A stretch of 12,645 bases of DNA from Pseudomonadota bacterium. GTDB taxonomy: Bacteria > Pseudomonadota > Gammaproteobacteria > Burkholderiales > Methylophilaceae. The notes under the pieces were generated by a model. The model saw only the letters and a list, made by a program, of their open reading frames with translations. It was not told the DNA's origin and did no database searches. The position numbers and the translations under genes are program-made. Below are positions 1 through 7,158 of this stretch, piece after piece. Every line of letters begins with the position of its first letter. The first letter of the stretch is position 1. The stretch is taken from positions 1-12,645 of the forward strand of contig JAEWTK010000225.1 in NCBI GenBank assembly GCA_023459535.1, written 5' to 3'.

Positions 1-23
1 GCCTTGATTCAGATAGACAGGCG

Positions 24-425
24 TTGATCCTCGGTTTGCAAAACCTGAGTTTTCCTCGCCAAGCCAGAATTATAAAAACGGATGATTTTTCATCCGTTTT
101 TAGTTTCCGCAAACGGATTTCTGGCCAGTTTCTTGCCATTCATTACCAAGCCAATCAGTTTGGCCGCGCCAGACTGGGTATGGTGGTCGCCAAAAAAGTG
201 GCAAAACGGTCGGTAGACCGTAATTATATGCGTCGTGTCCTGCGTGAACTTTTCAGGAAACAGCAGATGCAGATAGCAGCTCTTGATCTGGTGATCCGGG
301 TCATGAAGCCATTCAATCATCAGGATTTTGTGCAACTGGAACAGGAGTTCACGGAATTGTTGTTCAGATTGAAACGTGCAACCGCCAGGGGTGCAGTTAA
401 ACAGAGTGAGCCTCATCATGACTAA
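24..425 (+). CDS. rnpA: Ribonuclease P protein component
   Basis: Small basic protein that binds the RNase P RNA and helps it remove 5' leaders from precursor tRNAs. The family core is clear: the FPR..R...T.DFSSVFSFR opening, RLGMVVAKKVAKRSVDRN, and the RNR-like motif RNYMRR at residues 66-71, followed by VLRE. The 133-aa length is slightly long for the family because of an extra C-terminal tail. The start is uncertain. No ATG exists in the right place; TTG at 24 and TTG at 36 are both possible, and the second gives an N-terminus (MQNLSFPRQAR) closer to the usual form. A GACAGG at 16-21 is the only purine-rich stretch and is badly spaced for either. The gene overlaps yidD by 8 bases, so the two are probably co-transcribed and coupled. 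rpmH is expected just upstream, outside the window. Confidence 0.96.
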   Translation: MILGLQNLSFPRQARIIKTDDFSSVFSFRKRISGQFLAIHYQANQFGRARLGMVVAKKVAKRSVDRNYMRRVLRELFRKQQMQIAALDLVIRVMKPFNHQDFVQLEQEFTELLFRLKRATARGAVKQSEPHHD

Positions 426-654
426 ACTGTCGATTATCGGCCTGTTCAGGCGCTTGCTGGTAGGTTTGATCAGGTTGTATCAGATTGCACTGAGTCCGTA
501 TTTCGGCCAACAGTGTCGTTTCAGTCCGACTTGTTCCCAGTATGCTATTGAGGCCATTAATAAATATGGCGCAATCAAGGGTTTAGCATATACCATACGT
601 CGTTTATCACGTTGTCACCCATGGCATGCGGGCGGTCACGATCCGGTGCCGTAA
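418..654 (+). CDS. yidD: Membrane protein insertion efficiency factor YidD
   Basis: A 78-aa amphipathic, membrane-associated protein known to assist YidC-dependent insertion of inner-membrane proteins. The family signature CRFSPTCSQYA is at residues 33-43, with Cys33 and Cys39, followed by the basic segment ending in RCHPWHAGGHDPVP. I chose ATG 418 rather than the GTG at 376 because MTKLSIIGLFRRLLVGLIRLYQ matches the normal family N-terminus and a GAGTGAG ribosome binding site (404-410) lies 7 bases upstream. The start lies inside the end of rnpA, so translation is probably coupled. Placement between rnpA and yidC is the conserved arrangement. The 73 bases to yidC contain no clear terminator. 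Confidence 0.95.
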   Translation: MTKLSIIGLFRRLLVGLIRLYQIALSPYFGQQCRFSPTCSQYAIEAINKYGAIKGLAYTIRRLSRCHPWHAGGHDPVP

Positions 655-727
655 CCTCAGTGCGTGATCTTAAGAGTAACCCGATAACTTAAAAGTTAAT
701 CAATCAATAAAGTAGATAGACAATTCA

Positions 728-2374
728 ATGGATACCAAGCGGCTGATTCTATTCGTTATTTTCTCATTTTCACTGCTGATGCTGTGGGATGCCTGGCAAC
801 AGCATAATGCACCGCAAGTGGTTGCCGAGAGTGCCAAACCTGTGGATGCCAGCATTCCTGAAGCAGCGAAATCGGATCTACCCGTGGTGGCAAGTCAGCC
901 TGACATGCCGCAAAGCACAGGTTTCAAACTGGAAAATGGGCAACGTATCCGCATAGAGACCGATCTCTATCGTGGCGAGATCGACACGGTTGGTGGTGAC
1001 CTGCGCAAACTGGCTTTATTGCAGCATCGTGCAGACGACAAGGAAAGCGACTATGTGCTGCTGGATGATCAGGCCGCACCCTTGCTTTATGTTGCGCAGA
1101 CCGGCCTGATCGGCAATGGCTTGCCCAATCACCGCAGTGTGTTCAGTAGCAGTGCAGACAGCTACAAGATGGCTTCCGGCAGTGACCAGCTCGAAGTGCG
1201 TCTGAGCTGGACCAACGATGCCGGTCTGCGGGTCGACAAGATCTATAGCTTCCAGCGCGATAGCTACGCGATCGGCGTGCGCTACGAAATTATCAACAAC
1301 ACCGATAGCGCTATTACGCCATCTGTTTACTATCAAATCCTGCATGACAGCCAGTCCAATCAGGGTTCGTTTATGATGCCGACCTTCACGGGCGGCGCTT
1401 ACTTTACCGATGCCGACAAGTTCAAGAAGATCAGCTTCTCTGACATGACCAAGAACAATCTTTCCAAGAATGGCCGCGATGGCTGGATTGGCCTGGTACA
1501 GCATTATTTCCTAGGTGCCTGGATTCCGCAGGAAGGGATTGCACGCGAGTTCTATACCAAGCAGCTGGCCAGCGATATCTATTCCATCGGCAGTGTCAGC
1601 CCGCTTGGTCAGATTGCCCCGGGAGCCAAGGCTGAAGTTCCGGCCAGGCTGTATGCTGGTCCGCAAACCCAGTCGCAGTTGAAAGCCGTAGCGCCAGGAC
1701 TGGAATATGCCGTTGATTATGGCTGGTTGACCATTATTGCCGCGCCATTGTTCTGGGTGCTTTCAGCCATTCAGAAACTGGTGGATAACTGGGGTGTTTC
1801 CATCATCCTGTTGACGGTTCTGATCAAGCTGGCCTTCTATCCACTGTCTGCCGCCAGTTATCGTTCCATGGCGCATCTGCGCGAATTGACCCCGCGCCTG
1901 CAGAGCATGAAGGAAAAATTCGGCGATGACCGCCAGAAGATGCAGCAGGCCATGATGGAGCTGTACAAGACCGAGAAGATCAATCCGCTTGGCGGCTGCC
2001 TGCCGATCCTGATTCAGATTCCGGTATTCATTGCCCTTTACTGGGTACTGCTCGGCAGTGTGGAAATGCGCCACGCCCCATTCATGTTGTGGATTCAGGA
2101 TTTGTCCGCAACTGACCCTTATTATGTACTGCCCATCCTGATGGGGTTGACCATGATCGTCCAGACCAGGCTGAATCCAACCCCGACCGATCCGATTCAG
2201 GCCAAGGTCATGATGATCATGCCGATCGTGTTCAGTGTATTCTTCTTCTTCTTCCCGGCCGGTTTGGTACTGTACTGGCTGGTCAACAACATTCTGTCGA
2301 TTGCTCAGCAATGGCACATCAATCGCGCGACCGAGCGTGCGACTGCAGCCAAAAAGAAGTTGGGCAAGCGCTAG
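728..2374 (+). CDS. yidC: Membrane protein insertase YidC (Oxa1 family)
   Basis: Inner-membrane insertase/chaperone of 548 aa that works alone or with SecYEG to insert membrane proteins, including Fo subunit c in known systems. The layout matches a Gram-negative YidC: N-terminal membrane anchor at about residues 6-22 (the opening MDTKRLILFVIFSFS is typical), a low-complexity linker, a large periplasmic P1 domain to about residue 320, then the conserved C-terminal domain with membrane segments starting near residue 333. Lys367 occupies the place of the groove arginine of E. coli YidC (R366), giving the same charge. The loop motif NPLGGCLP starts at residue 419, and the final segments carry FPAGLVLYWLVNN. 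A run of five phenylalanines is encoded by (TTC)5 at 2240-2254. The start has only a weak ribosome binding site. Confidence 0.98.
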   Translation: MDTKRLILFVIFSFSLLMLWDAWQQHNAPQVVAESAKPVDASIPEAAKSDLPVVASQPDMPQSTGFKLENGQRIRIETDLYRGEIDTVGGDLRKLALLQHRADDKESDYVLLDDQAAPLLYVAQTGLIGNGLPNHRSVFSSSADSYKMASGSDQLEVRLSWTNDAGLRVDKIYSFQRDSYAIGVRYEIINNTDSAITPSVYYQILHDSQSNQGSFMMPTFTGGAYFTDADKFKKISFSDMTKNNLSKNGRDGWIGLVQHYFLGAWIPQEGIAREFYTKQLASDIYSIGSVSPLGQIAPGAKAEVPARLYAGPQTQSQLKAVAPGLEYAVDYGWLTIIAAPLFWVLSAIQKLVDNWGVSIILLTVLIKLAFYPLSAASYRSMAHLRELTPRLQSMKEKFGDDRQKMQQAMMELYKTEKINPLGGCLPILIQIPVFIALYWVLLGSVEMRHAPFMLWIQDLSATDPYYVLPILMGLTMIVQTRLNPTPTDPIQAKVMMIMPIVFSVFFFFFPAGLVLYWLVNNILSIAQQWHINRATERATAAKKKLGKR

Positions 2375-2381
2375 TTATACT

Positions 2382-2404
2382 GCACCGGTGCTTGGTACCG
2401 GTGC
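2382..2404 (+). terminator. GC-rich stem-loop between yidC and mnmE
   Basis: A perfect 8-bp inverted repeat, GCACCGGT / ACCGGTGC, with a 7-base loop (GCTTGGT), begins 7 bases after the yidC stop. It is followed by CCTTTTCCCCC, so the T-tract is only four bases. It could be a weak intrinsic terminator or attenuator separating yidC from mnmE, or an mRNA-stabilising 3' hairpin. The stem is certain; the terminator role is inference. Confidence 0.45.
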
Positions 2405-2422
2405 CTTTTCCCCCGGGCTCGC

Positions 2423-3781
2423 ATGGACTTTTTCATGAACGCTGATGTAGCTGAAACCATTGCAGCAATCGCGACCGCCCCTGGTTCTGGTGGCATCGGT
2501 ATTGTTCGGGTATCCGGTCCGGCCTGCCGACATATCGCCGAAGGCGTACTCGGTCACTGTCCTGCCCCGCGTTACGCCGCTTATCTGGATTTCAGGGATG
2601 CGGACAGCAGTCTGATCGATCGCGGTATCGCCATTTATTACGTTGCGCCCCACTCCTATACCGGTGAAGAGGTTCTGGAGTTGCAGGCACACGGCGGCCC
2701 GGCACTCATGCAACTATTGCTTAAGCGCTGTCTGGCCCTAGGCGCCCGCCAAGCCTTGCCGGGAGAGTTCACAAAGCGCGCCTATCTGAATGACAAACTG
2801 GACTTGGCGCAAGCCGAAGCTGTTATTGATGTGATCAATGCTTCAACTGAAGCGGCTGCCAGAAGTGCTGTACGTTCGTTGTCCGGTGAGTTTTCGGCCT
2901 ATATCCAGGCGTTGCTCGGCAGGTTGATAGAGCTGCGCATGTATGTCGAAGCCTGTCTGGATTTTCCCGAAGAAGAAATTGACTTCATCACACAGGGTCG
3001 CGTTGCCGAAAAGCTTGCTGTCATCCAGCAGGAGTTGAGTTCCGTATTTCAAAGTGCGAAACAAGGCAATCTGCTACGCGAGGGCATACAGGTGGTACTG
3101 ATTGGTCAGCCCAATGTCGGTAAATCCAGTCTGATGAATCAGCTGGCCGGTGAGGATGTGGCGATTGTGACCTCGATTGCCGGCACGACCCGTGATGTGA
3201 TCCGTAGCACGATACAGATTAATGGCGTGCCTTTGCACATCATCGACACGGCGGGATTGCGCGAAACCGCCGACGAAGTCGAAAAGCATGGTATTGCCCG
3301 AACATGGCGAGCTCTAGAAAACGCTGATGTCGCATTATTATTGGTCGACGCGACCCATGGTATTGGCGAGACGGAAAAATCGATTCTGGAGCGTTTGCCG
3401 GCGTTTTTGCCAAAAATCTGGATTCACAACAAGATTGATCTGAGTGCGGAGAGTCCGAAAAAGGAAGTGCTGGACGAGGAAACGCACATCCATCTTTCTG
3501 CCAAACATGGTCAGGGCTTGTCTTTATTACGCGAACACCTGCTCGCGTTGGCCGGTTGGCAGCCCAGTGGTGAAGGTGTCTTCATGGCACGTACTCGTCA
3601 TTTGCAGGCATTGGCTGCCGTTGAAGAACATCTGGCGCTGGCAATAGAAAGCCTGGGTCAGGCAGAGTTGGTGGCTGAAGAGTTGCGGTTGGCACAGGAG
3701 GAGTTGAGTCAGATTACGGGTGAATTTACGCCGGACGATCTGCTCGGAGAAATCTTCTCGAAATTCTGTATAGGTAAATAA
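2423..3781 (+). CDS. mnmE: tRNA modification GTPase MnmE (TrmE)
   Basis: GTPase that, with MnmG, installs the (carboxymethyl)aminomethyl group at C5 of wobble uridine-34 in several tRNAs. The N-terminal folate-binding domain holds [10 protein letters not shown] and [14 protein letters not shown]. The helical domain encloses a G domain with G1 GQPNVGKSS (228-236), TTRD, G3 DTAG (275-278), G4 NKID (336-339) and a SAK-type G5. The protein ends in CIGK, the essential C-terminal CxGK cysteine motif. It is 452 aa, the family's normal length, and intact. The start is open: ATG 2423 gives an N-terminus four residues longer than ATG 2435, and the shorter form resembles homologues better. Neither has a convincing ribosome binding site. 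Its partner mnmG lies downstream, separated by a minus-strand cytochrome unit. Confidence 0.97.
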   Translation: MDFFMNADVAETIAAIATAPGSGGIGIVRVSGPACRHIAEGVLGHCPAPRYAAYLDFRDADSSLIDRGIAIYYVAPHSYTGEEVLELQAHGGPALMQLLLKRCLALGARQALPGEFTKRAYLNDKLDLAQAEAVIDVINASTEAAARSAVRSLSGEFSAYIQALLGRLIELRMYVEACLDFPEEEIDFITQGRVAEKLAVIQQELSSVFQSAKQGNLLREGIQVVLIGQPNVGKSSLMNQLAGEDVAIVTSIAGTTRDVIRSTIQINGVPLHIIDTAGLRETADEVEKHGIARTWRALENADVALLLVDATHGIGETEKSILERLPAFLPKIWIHNKIDLSAESPKKEVLDEETHIHLSAKHGQGLSLLREHLLALAGWQPSGEGVFMARTRHLQALAAVEEHLALAIESLGQAELVAEELRLAQEELSQITGEFTPDDLLGEIFSKFCIGK

Positions 3782-3811
3782 AAAAGCACTTCAAAATCTG
3801 AAGTGCTTTTT
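3781..3811. terminator. Bidirectional intrinsic terminator after mnmE
   Basis: A perfect 13-bp inverted repeat (AAAAAGCACTTCA / TGAAGTGCTTTTT) with a 5-base loop starts at the last base of the mnmE stop codon. Read on the + strand it ends in a T-run. Read on the - strand it also ends in a T-run, because of the A-run at the left arm. It can therefore end both mnmE transcription and the converging cytochrome transcript. Confidence 0.9.
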
Positions 3812-3818
3812 TATTTCA

Positions 3819-3834
3819 TGTTTCACGTGAAACA
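3819..3834. promoter_or_regulatory. parS: parS centromere site 1 (ParB binding site)
   Basis: TGTTTCACGTGAAACA is an exact match to the canonical bacterial chromosomal parS, a perfect 16-bp palindrome that extends to 18 bp with the flanking A and T. It lies between the convergent ends of mnmE and the cytochrome b gene, outside coding sequence. ParB, encoded 4.8 kb downstream, is expected to load here and spread along the DNA. An identical copy sits at 5064-5079. Confidence 0.96.
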
Positions 3835-3846
3835 TCCAGTTTTGTG

Positions 3847-4464
3847 TCAAATTTCTTTTTTCCAGTAGCTCTTTTCCAGCTTGGTGGAGCTGCGTTTGCA
3901 ACCGGTAATCATGGCCCAGATCAGGTTGTCCCTGTGCAATATGCTTTCTGTGATGACGGCGATGATATGCATGACGACCAGCATCAGCCATAACCAGGAT
4001 ACATAGTAATGCAGTGATTTGATGTAGCCCGGGTCGTCGATCAGCCAACCATCGTTGTAGACCAGAAAGCCAGAAACCACTGTGGTGATACCGCAAAACA
4101 GCATGGTGTAGATCACGACCGAGCCTGCCGGGTTGTGGCCAATATAGCGTCGGCTACGTCCTTGCGCAGTGAGCCAAAGATAGCGGATGGCGAGTAGCGG
4201 ATTCAGTGGAAAGGCACGAAAACTGGCGTAGCCGGTTTTCATGAACCCCCAGACGATACGCGCAGCTATCAGTCCGGCAACGGTGTAACCGGCATAAACG
4301 TGTATCAGCCGATCCCATTCGGATTCGCGGTAATAGAACGCGACAGAAAAGGCGACGACCAAAGACCAGTGGAAGATTCGTACAAAAGCATCCCAAACGT
4401 ACTTTTGCGGCGGTTCATCCTTCAGGCAGTTTAATGCAGCCTCTTTGGCCCGGTCTTCGGTCAT
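3847..4464 (-). CDS. Cytochrome b561-family membrane protein
   Basis: A 205-aa protein of the cytochrome b561 / Ni-Fe-hydrogenase-type b subunit family, likely a di-haem quinone-linked membrane electron carrier. The N-terminus has VWDAFVRIFHW (His32), followed by a histidine in RLIHVYAGY (His55), the conserved motif GHNPAG at 109-114, and His152 (KSLHYYV) and His166 (VVMHIIAV). The spacing suits four membrane helices with haem ligands from helices 1, 2 and 4. The C-terminus is short and basic. The start follows AGGA about 5 bases upstream and lies 13 bases after the stop of the cytochrome c gene, so the two form an operon. It probably passes electrons between the quinone pool and the periplasmic cytochrome c. 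The exact physiological partner is unknown. Transcription runs opposite to all other genes in the window. Confidence 0.88.
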   Translation of the reverse strand: MTEDRAKEAALNCLKDEPPQKYVWDAFVRIFHWSLVVAFSVAFYYRESEWDRLIHVYAGYTVAGLIAARIVWGFMKTGYASFRAFPLNPLLAIRYLWLTAQGRSRRYIGHNPAGSVVIYTMLFCGITTVVSGFLVYNDGWLIDDPGYIKSLHYYVSWLWLMLVVMHIIAVITESILHRDNLIWAMITGCKRSSTKLEKSYWKKEI

Positions 4465-4477
4465 CTGGTCCTGGTCT

Positions 4478-4900
4478 TTAGTTGACGCTCAGCAGGTAGG
4501 TAATGAAGTTGCCCTTTTCCTGTGCGGAGCAGTCTCTGCCGATAACGTCATGGCAGTGGGCAGCGAATTCTTTTTCCACTTTCTCGATGTCGGCAAAGCG
4601 GTTCGGGTTGGCCGAAGGTGCCAGTGGGCGAATCGGTTTGCCGGTCACGATGTGCTTGCCGGTGTCGGCAGGATTGGTGGTGTGGCAGGATGCGCATGCA
4701 ACCTGTTTGCCCTTGACCGTGATTTCGCGGTTAAAGAAAGCCTTGCCGTCGTTGGCAGAAAGACCTGTCGATGCAGGATTGATGTTCTTGGCGATGGCTT
4801 CGTATTTGTCCGCCAGTTGTTGTGCAGTACCTACGTCAGCGTGGACTGAGGCGCTGGTAAAGGCGATTAGCAGACCGAACAGGATGTTGCTTGCTTTCAT
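4478..4900 (-). CDS. Secreted monohaem cytochrome c, DUF1924 / SHP-like
   Basis: A 140-aa periplasmic c-type cytochrome. Residues 1-21 are a signal peptide (Lys2, hydrophobic core, cleavage after SVHA). A single haem site CASCH is at 69-73. It is followed by GKPIRPLAPSANPNRF and a C-terminal Cys116/Cys124 pair (HCHDVIGRDC), the pattern of the DUF1924 family, which is related to the sphaeroides haem protein (SHP). There is no methionine after residue 1, so a His/Met haem is impossible; in SHP an Asn is the distal ligand, and Asn98 or Asn100 (or a His) could serve here. In some bacteria SHP is encoded with a di-haem cytochrome c and a cytochrome b; here only the b gene follows, 13 bases away. 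A good ribosome binding site (AAGGGAG) precedes the ATG. Function beyond electron or diatomic-ligand handling is not known. Confidence 0.87.
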   Translation of the reverse strand: MKASNILFGLLIAFTSASVHADVGTAQQLADKYEAIAKNINPASTGLSANDGKAFFNREITVKGKQVACASCHTTNPADTGKHIVTGKPIRPLAPSANPNRFADIEKVEKEFAAHCHDVIGRDCSAQEKGNFITYLLSVN

Positions 4901-4950
4901 GACATTGCTCCCTTGTGATTTAAAATTGGTTAAACCCGCTGTTCCTCGAT

Positions 4951-4964
4951 TTGATTCGAGTCAA
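4951..4964 (-). promoter_or_regulatory. FNR/CRP-family operator-like box upstream of the cytochrome operon
   Basis: TTGAT-TCGA-GTCAA (on the minus strand TTGAC-TCGA-ATCAA) matches the FNR/ANR/DNR consensus TTGAT-N4-ATCAA at 9 of 10 fixed positions. Its centre is 57 bases upstream of the cytochrome c ATG. If the TATAAT at 4969-4974 is the -10, the box covers the transcription start and would repress. If a weaker, more proximal promoter is used, it would sit near an activating position. Binding is inferred from sequence only. Confidence 0.5.
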
Positions 4965-4968
4965 GCGA

Positions 4969-4974
4969 ATTATA
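4969..4974 (-). promoter_or_regulatory. Candidate -10 element of the cytochrome operon
   Basis: On the minus strand this reads TATAAT, a perfect -10 hexamer in an AT-rich setting, about 70 bases upstream of the cytochrome c start. No good -35 is present at 16-18 bases spacing; the sequence there is ACAATT-like. It may therefore be a regulator-dependent promoter or a chance match. Confidence 0.45.
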
Positions 4975-5063
4975 TGCCAACTATGTTAATAAATTGTGTA
5001 AGCACGCGGTTGATATTAAATATAGTTGTAAGAATATTGCAAAATATCAGGTTTTTTCGCCCA

Positions 5064-5079
5064 TGTTTCACGTGAAACA
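5064..5079. promoter_or_regulatory. parS: parS centromere site 2 (ParB binding site)
   Basis: A second exact TGTTTCACGTGAAACA, again flanked by A and T to make an 18-bp palindrome identical to site 1. It lies in the non-coding divergent region upstream of mnmG, about 3.5 kb before parB. Two perfect copies of a 16-mer this close together cannot be chance, and with parA and parB downstream they define a parABS locus. Confidence 0.96.
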
Positions 5080-5213
5080 TCTTTATCGCGCATGACGCAA
5101 GTCCCCGTTTGCAGTAAGATGCATACCTAGATCAAAGCAGGAATAAGTGCTTGTTCTGTCAGATTTCATCCAGTTGAAATCCTTTGTTGGCAAGGGATGG
5201 AGAGGATTTATTG

Positions 5214-5261
5214 ATGAGCAGGCGAGAATCCCCGAAAAATGCAATTTCCAGATATTTTTGA
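5214..5261 (+). CDS. Putative 15-codon leader ORF overlapping the mnmG start
   Basis: ATG 5214 opens a 15-residue reading frame ([15 protein letters not shown]) with the best ribosome binding site of this region, GGAGAGG at 5199-5205, 8 bases upstream. It runs past the mnmG ATG in another frame and stops at 5259-5261, overlapping mnmG by 23 bases. mnmG itself has no good ribosome binding site, so translation of this ORF could be coupled to it. A still shorter frame (ATG 5197 to TGA 5212-5214) precedes it. It could equally be a by-chance frame in the leader; no homology is recognised. Confidence 0.3.
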   Translation: MSRRESPKNAISRYF

Positions 5262-7158
5262 TGTGATAGTGGTAGGTGGCGGTCATGCCGGCACCGAGGC
5301 TGCGTTGGCCGCTGCCCGTATGGGTCGCAAGACCTTGCTGTTGACGCACAATATAGAGACTCTTGGACAGATGTCCTGCAATCCATCGATTGGTGGCATA
5401 GGCAAGGGGCATCTGGTCAAGGAGATCGATGCGCTGGGCGGCGCCATGGCGGCTGCGACCGACGAAGGAGGAATCCAGTTCCGTATTCTCAACTCAAGCA
5501 AAGGACCGGCTGTGCGTGCCACGCGTGCGCAGGCCGACCGTATCCTCTACAAGGCCGCCATTCGTCATCGTCTGGAGAACCAGCCCAATCTCTGGCTGTT
5601 TCAGCAGGCAGTGGATGACATCATTTTGGAGGGTGATCGTGCCGCTGGTGTGGTGACGCAACTGGGATTGCGTTTTCAGTCGAAGGCGGTGGTGCTGACT
5701 GCTGGGACGTTTCTCGGTGGGCTGGTCCACGTGGGGCTCAGCAATTATCAGGCTGGTCGCGCTGGCGATCCGCCCTCCATTTCGCTGGCCGCTCGATTGC
5801 GCGAGATTGGCCTGCCTGCCGGACGCCTTAAAACCGGGACGCCGCCGCGCATCGACGGCCGTAGCATAGATTATTCCGTGATGCAGGAGCAGCCTGGCGA
5901 TGATCCGGTGCCGGTATTCTCTTTCCTCGGCAATGCGGCACAACATCCGGCACAGGTTTCCTGCTGGATTACGCAGACCAATGAACGTACGCATGACATC
6001 ATACGTAGCGGTCTCGATCGTTCGCCGATGTATACCGGGGTCATCGAGGGTGTCGGTCCGCGCTACTGTCCCTCCGTGGAAGACAAGATCCATCGCTTCG
6101 CCGACAAGGAATCTCACCAGATTTTCCTGGAGCCGGAAGGCCTGGCGACCAACGAGATCTATCCCAACGGTATTTCGACCAGCCTGCCGTTTGACGTCCA
6201 GCTGCAATTGGTGCGTTCCATCAGTGGTCTGGAAAATGCGCATATCCTGCGCCCGGGCTATGCCATCGAATACGATTATTACGATCCGCGAGCATTGAAG
6301 AGTTCGTTGGAAACCAAGGTGATACAGGGCTTGTTCTTTGCCGGTCAGATCAATGGCACGACCGGTTATGAAGAAGCCGGCGCCCAAGGCCTGCTGGCGG
6401 GGGCCAATGCCGCACTTTATGCCGCTGATGCGCCAGCCTGGTGTCCGAGCCGCGATCAGGCCTATCTTGGCGTGCTGGTCGATGACCTGATCACGACCGG
6501 TGTGACAGAGCCTTACCGTATGTTCACCAGCCGTGCCGAATATCGCCTGATGTTGCGCGAGGATAATGCCGACATGCGCCTGACTGAAGCCGGGCGCAGG
6601 ATCGGTCTGGTCGATGATGCGCGTTGGGAAGCATTTGCCCGCAAACAGGATGCGATCGCTCGTGAACAGGAGCGCCTCAAACGCACTTTCGTGCAACCCG
6701 CTACCCTGCCGCAGGAAGATGCCCTGCGTGTGCTCGGCAAGCCAATCGAACACGAGTATTCGCTGTTCGAGCTGTTGCGCCGCCCCGATGTCAGTTACGA
6801 GTCCTTGCTTAGTTTGCCGCTACCGACGCAGGAAGACAGGGTTGAGCCGGTTGATGAGCAGGTGCGTCAGCAGGTGGAGATTGCCGCCAAGTATCAGGGT
6901 TATATCGATCGTCAGGCCGAGGAGATTCGGCGTCAACGCGGCAGCGAAGAGATTCGCCTGCCTGATGACCTCGATTATCGCGAAGTGCAAGGGCTTTCCA
7001 TAGAAGCCCAGCAGAAACTGAATACCTACAAGCCTGAGACCATTGGTCAGGCGAGTCGTATTAGCGGCATCACGCCGGTGACTATTTCACTGTTGCTGGT
7101 TTATCTGAAGCGCAAGGGCCGCAGCAAAACTGGCAATTCTCCGGAAAAAGCCGCATGA
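5239..7158 (+). CDS. mnmG: tRNA uridine-5-carboxymethylaminomethyl modification enzyme MnmG (GidA)
   Basis: FAD- and NADH-dependent partner of MnmE in making (c)mnm5 modification of tRNA wobble uridine. The 639-aa protein is full length. The FAD-binding motif GGGHAG is at 13-18. The conserved [12 protein letters not shown] begins with Cys47, and the second functional cysteine is Cys277 in [19 protein letters not shown] and [17 protein letters not shown] are also present. The C-terminal helical MnmE-interacting domain includes [17 protein letters not shown] and ends in basic residues. The start at 5239 is forced: the frame has a TGA at 5215-5217 and no other start codon in between, although no proper ribosome binding site precedes the ATG. 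The stop overlaps the rsmG start (ATGA), which couples the two genes. Confidence 0.98.
   Translation: MQFPDIFDVIVVGGGHAGTEAALAAARMGRKTLLLTHNIETLGQMSCNPSIGGIGKGHLVKEIDALGGAMAAATDEGGIQFRILNSSKGPAVRATRAQADRILYKAAIRHRLENQPNLWLFQQAVDDIILEGDRAAGVVTQLGLRFQSKAVVLTAGTFLGGLVHVGLSNYQAGRAGDPPSISLAARLREIGLPAGRLKTGTPPRIDGRSIDYSVMQEQPGDDPVPVFSFLGNAAQHPAQVSCWITQTNERTHDIIRSGLDRSPMYTGVIEGVGPRYCPSVEDKIHRFADKESHQIFLEPEGLATNEIYPNGISTSLPFDVQLQLVRSISGLENAHILRPGYAIEYDYYDPRALKSSLETKVIQGLFFAGQINGTTGYEEAGAQGLLAGANAALYAADAPAWCPSRDQAYLGVLVDDLITTGVTEPYRMFTSRAEYRLMLREDNADMRLTEAGRRIGLVDDARWEAFARKQDAIAREQERLKRTFVQPATLPQEDALRVLGKPIEHEYSLFELLRRPDVSYESLLSLPLPTQEDRVEPVDEQVRQQVEIAAKYQGYIDRQAEEIRRQRGSEEIRLPDDLDYREVQGLSIEAQQKLNTYKPETIGQASRISGITPVTISLLLVYLKRKGRSKTGNSPEKAA

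Larger units (their letters stand above)
4901..5238. other. Divergent intergenic region between cytochrome c and mnmG
   Basis: This 338-base gap serves both directions. The left part carries the ribosome binding site, an FNR/CRP-type box and a -10 element for the minus-strand cytochrome genes. The middle, about 4968-5060, is AT-rich with two short palindromes (ATATT-A-AATAT at 5013-5023; ATATT-GCAA-AATAT at 5034-5047), followed by the second parS. The right part, 5080-5238, must hold the mnmG leader: a perfect 7-bp hairpin at 5162-5181 (GATTTCA/TGAAATC), a GGAGAGG at 5199-5205 and a short ORF. I see no convincing mnmG promoter by eye and no DnaA-box cluster. Confidence 0.7.

Noticed and set aside
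676..727. Short inverted repeat TAACTT-AA-AAGTTA before yidC as a terminator or operator
   Set aside because: The loop is only two bases, the stem is AT-rich and weak, and no T-run follows; nothing supports a function.
2240..2254. (TTC)5 repeat in yidC as a phase-variation tract
   Set aside because: Trinucleotide slippage would keep the frame, and it encodes a phenylalanine run in a membrane helix where homologues also have aromatic-rich sequence.
4968..5060. AT-rich stretch next to mnmG as a replication origin, by analogy with the E. coli gidA-side oriC
   Set aside because: I found no DnaA-box cluster on either strand here. The AT-richness is better explained by the divergent promoter region beside a parS site, and the origin of this group is more often near dnaA, outside the window.
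4445..5075. Plus-strand open frames across the cytochrome c gene (134 and 190 aa)
   Set aside because: They are opposite to a cytochrome gene with signal peptide, CXXCH and ribosome binding site; their translations look like no known protein and have no supporting start signals.
5494..6753. 419-aa open frame on the minus strand inside mnmG
   Set aside because: It is fully antisense to the intact, motif-rich mnmG gene, has no recognisable domain, and is a codon-bias shadow.
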